Positions 59,262-64,000 of a stretch of 64,000 nt of DNA are shown in pieces. The notes beneath the pieces were generated by a model. It was given only the letters and a program-made list of their open reading frames with translations, was not told the DNA's origin and ran no database searches. Source of the DNA: Pseudomonadota bacterium (lineage in GTDB: Bacteria > Pseudomonadota > Alphaproteobacteria > Acetobacterales > Acetobacteraceae); contig JAJXWD010000004.1 in NCBI GenBank assembly GCA_021781835.1, positions 1 to 64,000 on the forward strand, written 5' to 3'. Numbering within the stretch: position 1 is the first letter of the stretch; every line of letters begins with the position of its first letter. The position numbers were made by a program, and so were the translations under genes.

Positions 59262-60488
59262 TTACACCCGGCGCGGCTGGTTTGGCTCGGGGGTATCGTC
59301 GGTCGGGCGGATGAGCGCCATGGCGGCGGCGTTGCCTGAGCGGATGGCGCCTTCGATGGTGGCGGGCAGGCCGGTATCGGTCCAGTCTCCGGCCAGCACC
59401 ACGTTGGGGTTGGTGGTGCGGGTGCCGGGGCGGCGGGTGATTTGCGCGGGGCTGGTGACCATGGTGGCGCGCTTTTCCCACAGCACGCGGTAGAGCGGCA
59501 GCTCGGGGGACAGGGAAAAAGCCTTGGCCAGCTCCGCCCAGACGCGCTGGGCGATGACGTCGGTGTCGATTTCGAGGTAGCGGTTGGCGGCCGAGATGGT
59601 GACCGAGACGATGCCGTTGCGCACGAACACCCATTCGGCCAGCCCGCCGATCAGGCCCCAAAATCCGGCCTCGCCCGGATCCATGCTGTATTTGAAATGC
59701 AGATTGCAGATGCTCTCGAACTCGGTGGGCACGGTGAGGCCGGGCAGCAGCTCGGCCGCCACCCAGGGCGGCACCGCCAGCACCGTGGCCTGGCCTGGGG
59801 TCAGCTCGGTGACGCGCTCGCCCAGGCGGATTTCGGCGCCGCGCGCGCGCAGCCATTCGAGGGCGGGGTCGATGAAGGTTTCGGAGAGGCCAAGGCGCGC
59901 CCAGCGCGGCAGCGAGGCATAGCCGCCGCGCTCCAGCGTCTCGGAGAGCACGGTTTTGAGCGGCTGGGCGGCGGCCTTCTCGGGCATGGTGTTGAGCGCG
60001 GCGATGGCCAGCGGCTTGAGCAGCTTGTGGTAGAGCGGGCCATTGACCGTGCCGCCCAGCGCCGAGGCGATGTTTTCGGCCTTGCCGGCCGAGCGCAGCT
60101 TGAGCAGGGCCTTGTAATGCATGAGCCCGGTGCCGGGCACGCGCCGGGAGCGGAAGAACACCCACCATGGAAAGCTGCCCTGGTTGAGCCGGAGCGTCCA
60201 GTTTTCGCCGTTTTCGATGTTACAGAAGGGAAAGATCGGCTCGTTGGGGCCGATGAGGGAGCGGCGCGCGCCGATGCGGTGGAGATAGGAGAGGGTGGAG
60301 ATGTTGCCCGATAAAATCAGGTGGTTGCCATTGTCGATCCGGCAGTCGAGATGTTTGTCGAAGTAAGAGCGGGCGCGGCCGCCGGCGAAATTGGCGGACT
60401 CGAACACCACCACATGGTGGCCCAGTTCAGTCAGCTGACACGCGGCGGCGAGGCCGGACAAGCCGGCACCAATGACATGAACGCTCAT
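59262..60488 (-). CDS. hpnE: Hydroxysqualene dehydroxylase HpnE
   Basis: This 408-residue FAD-dependent enzyme completes squalene formation from presqualene diphosphate via hydroxysqualene, with HpnC and HpnD. The N-terminal FAD motif is VIGAGLSGLAAACQLTELG followed by VVFESANFAGGRARS; the C-terminal FAD motif is VVLAGDWTDTGLPATIEGA. The ATG at 60488 fits the FAD motif start. It is the last gene of the hpnABCDE order. Confidence 0.93.
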   Translation of the reverse strand: MSVHVIGAGLSGLAAACQLTELGHHVVVFESANFAGGRARSYFDKHLDCRIDNGNHLILSGNISTLSYLHRIGARRSLIGPNEPIFPFCNIENGENWTLRLNQGSFPWWVFFRSRRVPGTGLMHYKALLKLRSAGKAENIASALGGTVNGPLYHKLLKPLAIAALNTMPEKAAAQPLKTVLSETLERGGYASLPRWARLGLSETFIDPALEWLRARGAEIRLGERVTELTPGQATVLAVPPWVAAELLPGLTVPTEFESICNLHFKYSMDPGEAGFWGLIGGLAEWVFVRNGIVSVTISAANRYLEIDTDVIAQRVWAELAKAFSLSPELPLYRVLWEKRATMVTSPAQITRRPGTRTTNPNVVLAGDWTDTGLPATIEGAIRSGNAAAMALIRPTDDTPEPNQPRRV

Positions 60489-60503
60489 GCTGTCTCTCAA
60501 ATC

Positions 60504-61349
60504 TCAAAGCGGCAGAAGAAAACGCAATAATAAGACAAACTTGCGCCATCTAGGCAAGCGAATACGACCTTTCGCATACGCAAAATTGCGATGCTGTAAA
60601 GTCTTGAGCAGGGGATGGTAACTTTCGGCCATCAATCTGGCCGGGCGCATGGCTGGTTGATTACAATCCTGCATTGCGGAAAGGGCGCGGGTGAAGTACC
60701 CCTCGGCGATCATGGCGATTTCGGAACAAGCCTTGGGCAAGGCCGGGGAATCGAGTGCCGCCTGGGGTTGCAGGGGGACGTGGTGGCGGGCCAGAATTTC
60801 ACGCGGGAGGTAGAGCCGGCCGCGGGCGGCGTCTTCGGGAACGTCGCGTAAAATGTTTGTGATCTGCAACGCCCGGCCGAGGAAATAGGCCACTTCGCGG
60901 GCTTTGGCCGAGGCATCGCCGAACACCGGCACGGAGAGGCGGCCGACGGCGGAGGCCACGCGGTCGCAATAGAGGTCGAATTCGGCGAGGCTGGGGGCGA
61001 TGATGGGGGCGCCGGCATCCATCTCCATGCCGTCGATAACGGCGATGAAATCCTCCTCATGGACGCCAAACACATGCACCACCGAGGCCAGGGCGCGGGT
61101 GATCGGGCCGTCGGTCTCGCCGGCGGCGTAGAGGCGGCGGATGCGCCGGCGCCAGGCTTCCAGCGCGGTCTGTTTGGTGGCGAAGTCGCGGCCTTCCTCG
61201 TCGGCGATGTCATCGACCACCCGGCAGAAGGCGTAGATGGCATACATGCCGTGGCGCCGCGCGGGGGGCAGGCTTTTCATGCCCAGGTAAAAAGAGCTGC
61301 CCGAGGCTTTGGTGAGGGCGGTGACGAAGGCGGCGTCTGCGGGGGTCAT
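60504..61349 (-). CDS. hpnD: Presqualene diphosphate synthase HpnD
   Basis: This 281-residue squalene/phytoene-synthase-family enzyme joins two farnesyl diphosphates to presqualene diphosphate. It has the first aspartate-rich motif VVDDIADEE and the second around FLGRALQITNILRDVPEDAA. The ATG at 61349 overlaps the hpnC stop (ATGA); the longer frame runs back through hpnC and is not used. Confidence 0.93.
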   Translation of the reverse strand: MTPADAAFVTALTKASGSSFYLGMKSLPPARRHGMYAIYAFCRVVDDIADEEGRDFATKQTALEAWRRRIRRLYAAGETDGPITRALASVVHVFGVHEEDFIAVIDGMEMDAGAPIIAPSLAEFDLYCDRVASAVGRLSVPVFGDASAKAREVAYFLGRALQITNILRDVPEDAARGRLYLPREILARHHVPLQPQAALDSPALPKACSEIAMIAEGYFTRALSAMQDCNQPAMRPARLMAESYHPLLKTLQHRNFAYAKGRIRLPRWRKFVLLLRFLLPL

Positions 61350-62221
61350 GGCAGGTATTTCAGTGCGCTCAAGGCGGCGGTGAGAAAGTCGAGCTTGGAG
61401 AGCTTGACGCGGGTGGCCAGCGGGTCGCGGTGGCGGAGCTTGGCGGTGAGCTTGCGGGCCAGCGCCACGATGATGGCGGCCTCCAGCCGCATGCGGCGGT
61501 TTTTGATCTGGCCCGGCAGGGTGGCGGCCAGGGTGTTCCAGGCCTCGACCTCGGCGAGCATGAGGCCGAACACCGCACGGAGCGAGGGGGTGGTGGCGGG
61601 ACGGGCGAGATCGTCGGTGCGCTGGGCCTCGCCGGCCAGCCAGTCCTGGGGGATGTAGCAGCGGTCGAGGTCGCGCAGGTCCTTGGCGCAGTCTTGCAGG
61701 TGGTTGAGCACCTGGAGGGAGGCGCAGAGCGCGTCGGAGGCGGGCCAGGTGGCGTGGGATTCGCCGTGCAGATCGAGCAGGAAGCGCCCGACGGGGGCGG
61801 CGGAGTAGCGGCAATATTCGGCCAGCTCCGCCCAGCTGGCGTAGCGGGTTTTGGTGGCGTCGCGCTTGAAGGCGATGAGCAGCTCGCGGGCGTGAATGTC
61901 GGGGACGCCGGTTTGGTCGAGGGAGGCGCGCAGGCGTTTGGCGGAGGGGGCGCCGTTGCGGGTGCCGCCCATCAGCGCGCGCTCCATCTGGTCCAGCCGG
62001 GAGAGTTTCTCGGCCGGGGAGAGGGTGGGGCTGTCGGCGATGTCGTCGGCGTTGCGGGCGAAGGCGTAATAGGCGTGGACATGGGCGCGGAGCGGCTTGG
62101 CGATGAGCGCCGAGCCGACGGGGAAATTCTCATCCCCCCGGTCCTTGCCCGACCAGGCCTCGATGGAGGCCGGGCGGGGCTTGGGCGCGCGCGGCGGGCG
62201 CTGATTGTCGTTGGCGATCAT
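61346..62221 (-). CDS. hpnC: Hydroxysqualene synthase HpnC
   Basis: This 291-residue squalene/phytoene-synthase family member turns presqualene diphosphate into hydroxysqualene. The opening FPVGSALIAKPLRAHVHAYY, then FARNADDIADS and later LQVLNHLQDCAKDLRDLDR, place it as the HpnC paralogue of HpnD. The ATG at 62221 overlaps the hpnB stop. The frame upstream of this start belongs to hpnB in another phase. Confidence 0.93.
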   Translation of the reverse strand: MIANDNQRPPRAPKPRPASIEAWSGKDRGDENFPVGSALIAKPLRAHVHAYYAFARNADDIADSPTLSPAEKLSRLDQMERALMGGTRNGAPSAKRLRASLDQTGVPDIHARELLIAFKRDATKTRYASWAELAEYCRYSAAPVGRFLLDLHGESHATWPASDALCASLQVLNHLQDCAKDLRDLDRCYIPQDWLAGEAQRTDDLARPATTPSLRAVFGLMLAEVEAWNTLAATLPGQIKNRRMRLEAAIIVALARKLTAKLRHRDPLATRVKLSKLDFLTAALSALKYLP

Positions 62222-63324
62222 CCGATGTCGGCTCCGTAGGCGCGGGATTTCCATTTGGCGCCCTGGCCCCGCGCGTGGCTGACCGCCGAGCCGATGGTGG
62301 CCGCCATGTAGAACAGCGCCACCAAAGGCAAGGTGAGCGCCAGCGCCCAGGGCTGGCGATAGCGGCGCAGCGTGGGCAGAAAGGAGGCCGTGCTCATGCA
62401 CCAGGTGGCCAGCCCCAGCCAGAAGCCGGGGCGGGCCGGGTGCAGGGTGAGCACGTAAAGCGGCGCCACCAGCCAGACCAGCGCCAGCCCGAGGATGGTG
62501 CCGGCCAGCAGGGGCCAGGAATAATTGAGCTGGGTGAAGGCGGTGCGCGCGATCATGGCCCAGATGTCGCGCATATGGGGGTAGGGGCGGATGGAGGTGG
62601 CGAGGCCGGAATGGCCGAGATAGAGGGGGCCGTGGGGTTTGACCGCCTTGGCCAGGGTGCAATCATCGATGAGCGCGCCGCGTATGGCCCCGATGCCGCC
62701 GATGGCCTCGAGCGCCGTGCGGCGGATGAGCACCGTGCCGCCCGCGGCACCCGCGGTTTTGCTGGCGGGGTCGTTCACCTTGGCGAAGGGGTAGAGCATC
62801 TGGAAGAAATAGACGAAGGCGGGGATGAGCAGGCGCTCGGGCCAGGAGGCGCAATTGAGCCGGACCATTTCGGAGACCATTGCGGCGCGCGGGGCCTCGA
62901 GGCGCGAAACCAGGGTGGCGAGGTGGCGCGGGTCGTGGGTGATGTCGGCGTCGGTGAACAAGATGAGCGGCGCGGTGCTGGCCGCCACGCCCTGCGAGAG
63001 CGCCCAGAGCTTGCCAGACCAGCCGGCCGGGCGGGGCAGGCCGGTGAGGATGGTGAGGCGCGGATCGGTGCCGGCCTTGGCGGCTGTGCCGTCGGTGGAA
63101 TTGTCATCGACCAGGATGACGCGGAACGGGCCGGGATAGGTCTGCGCCAGCAGCGAGGCGATGACCGGGGCGATGGTCCCGGCCTCGTCGCGCGCGGGCA
63201 CGATGATGTCGACCGGGGGGGCGTTGAGCGGCGCGGCGGGGTGGAGCTCGGGGGTGGAGCGCCAGAATTGCCCGTGCAGGAAAAACAGATACAGCCAGAC
63301 GAGGAAGGCGAGCAGGGCGATCAT
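62218..63324 (-). CDS. hpnB: Hopanoid-associated glycosyltransferase HpnB
   Basis: This 368-residue GT2 enzyme has an N-terminal membrane helix (MIALLAFLVWLYLFFL), the motif VDIIVPARDEAGTIAPV, the acidic VILVDDNSTDGTA, FTDADITHDP and C-terminal membrane helices. The family co-occurs with hopanoid genes; its exact step is not settled. The ATG at 63324 overlaps the hpnA stop by ATGA. Confidence 0.9.
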   Translation of the reverse strand: MIALLAFLVWLYLFFLHGQFWRSTPELHPAAPLNAPPVDIIVPARDEAGTIAPVIASLLAQTYPGPFRVILVDDNSTDGTAAKAGTDPRLTILTGLPRPAGWSGKLWALSQGVAASTAPLILFTDADITHDPRHLATLVSRLEAPRAAMVSEMVRLNCASWPERLLIPAFVYFFQMLYPFAKVNDPASKTAGAAGGTVLIRRTALEAIGGIGAIRGALIDDCTLAKAVKPHGPLYLGHSGLATSIRPYPHMRDIWAMIARTAFTQLNYSWPLLAGTILGLALVWLVAPLYVLTLHPARPGFWLGLATWCMSTASFLPTLRRYRQPWALALTLPLVALFYMAATIGSAVSHARGQGAKWKSRAYGADIG

Positions 63325-64000
63325 GACAAGCGCCCGCTGGCGCGGAACCAAGCCAGCGCGTCGCGCACGGCGAGCCGGGCGGGACGGGGCGCGTAGCCCA
63401 GCTCGGCCTGGGCCCTGGCCGAGGAGAAGAACATGGTTTTTTTGGCCATGCGCAGAATGTCGGGGGTCATGAGCGGGGTTTTGCCGGTGCGCTCGGCCAG
63501 ACGCTCCATGGCCCAGGCGATGGGCATGAGCGGCGCGATGGGCAGGCGCAGGCGCGGGGCCGGGCGGCCGGTTTCCTGGGCGATGAGGGCGAGCAGGTCG
63601 CGCAGCATGAGGTTTTCGCCGCCCAATATGTAAGGCTGGCCGGCGCGGCCTTTTTCGAGCGCGAGGAGATGGCCGGCGGCGACATCGTCGACATGCGCGA
63701 TGTTGATGCCGGTATCGACATAGGCCGGCATGGCGCCGCGCGCGGCGTCGAGCACCATCTGGCCGGTGGGGGTGGGTTTGACATCGCCCGGGCCGACGGG
63801 GGTGGAGGGGTTGACGATGACGATGTCTTGCGTGGCGGCGAGCGCGCGCACCGCCTGCTCGGCCTCGAATTTCGACTGTTTATAGACCCCGACATGGTGG
63901 GCGGGCAGGATCTGGGTGGTCTCATCGGCCGGGGTGCCGTCGGGGGTGAGGCCAAGCGCGGCCACCGAGCTGGTATAGACCGAGCGCTCGACGCCCTGGC
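63321..64000 (-). CDS. hpnA: Hopanoid-associated sugar epimerase HpnA (partial, 5' end outside window)
   Basis: About 226 C-terminal residues of an extended SDR are present. The frame continues past the window edge, and the sequence near the edge reads GVERSVYTSSVAALGL, the SDR active-site Ser region. YKQSKFEAEQAV holds the catalytic Tyr and Lys, and VNPSTPVGPGDVKPTPTG is typical of HpnA. The missing part should hold the Rossmann GxxGxxG start. The function in hopanoid side-chain chemistry is presumed from family context. Confidence 0.9.
   Translation of the reverse strand, partial: QGVERSVYTSSVAALGLTPDGTPADETTQILPAHHVGVYKQSKFEAEQAVRALAATQDIVIVNPSTPVGPGDVKPTPTGQMVLDAARGAMPAYVDTGINIAHVDDVAAGHLLALEKGRAGQPYILGGENLMLRDLLALIAQETGRPAPRLRLPIAPLMPIAWAMERLAERTGKTPLMTPDILRMAKKTMFFSSARAQAELGYAPRPARLAVRDALAWFRASGRLS

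Noticed and set aside
58831-59493. 220-codon plus-strand frame over the repeat block
   Set aside because: It is made almost entirely of the 126-bp tandem units and runs into the hpnE antisense strand; the repeated peptide reflects DNA repeats.

Overview
The window is high-GC, densely coding DNA from a hopanoid-producing alphaproteobacterium. The evidence is an hpnABCDE-type operon, a class I lysyl-tRNA synthetase, a single-cysteine DksA, an RpoH with its box, and acetolactate synthase of alphaproteobacterial style. An Acetobacteraceae acidophile such as Acidocella fits best, but that is inferred from gene content; no 16S rRNA or tRNA gene was seen.

Layout. 0.2-7.8 kb: polyamine uptake and gamma-glutamylation (divergent XRE-cupin repressor, potABCD-like transporter, puuA, puuB). 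8-17 kb: stress and housekeeping genes (universal stress protein, HtrA protease, LPG-synthase-like membrane protein with class I LysRS, DinG-like helicase, AsmA-like protein). 17.4-19.7 kb: a kinase/class III aminotransferase fusion. 19.9-23.1 kb: a glycosyltransferase and the remains of a lower-GC surface-polysaccharide segment, cut by an IS5-like element. 23.2-29.3 kb: ald with a divergent Lrp regulator, ilvBH, miaA, serB. 29.6-36.6 kb: cydDC, FNR-type boxes, cydAB, then two small membrane proteins, the first an N-terminally extended CydX. 36.7-39.3 kb: AEC permease and acyl-CoA ligase. 39.5-49.9 kb: a SphA-type outer-membrane protein, a GntR regulator and a complete catechol meta-cleavage operon (ferredoxin, catechol 2,3-dioxygenase, both the dehydrogenase/decarboxylase and hydrolase branches, and the route to pyruvate and acetyl-CoA) with no phenol hydroxylase in view. 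50-54 kb: bioF-bioH/G-bioC, an SDR and a hydroxypyruvate-isomerase-like gene. 54.1-58.7 kb: small membrane protein, rluD, rpoH, dksA, GT2, VTT-domain protein. 59.3-64 kb: hpnE-D-C-B-A on the minus strand, leaving the window within hpnA.

The most unusual content is intergenic. Three repeat families occur only between genes or touching a stop codon: (i) a composite element of up to about 150 bp made of two GC-rich hairpins flanked by A/T runs, seen whole or in part at about nine loci; (ii) a 126-bp unit with three hairpins, in exact tandem at 59.0 kb and as an inverted diverged pair at 7.8 kb; (iii) a roughly 65-bp imperfect palindrome with three copies. At 58.77 kb, 35-bp elements are nested inside the family (i) hairpins. 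No CRISPR array, prophage or defence system was seen.
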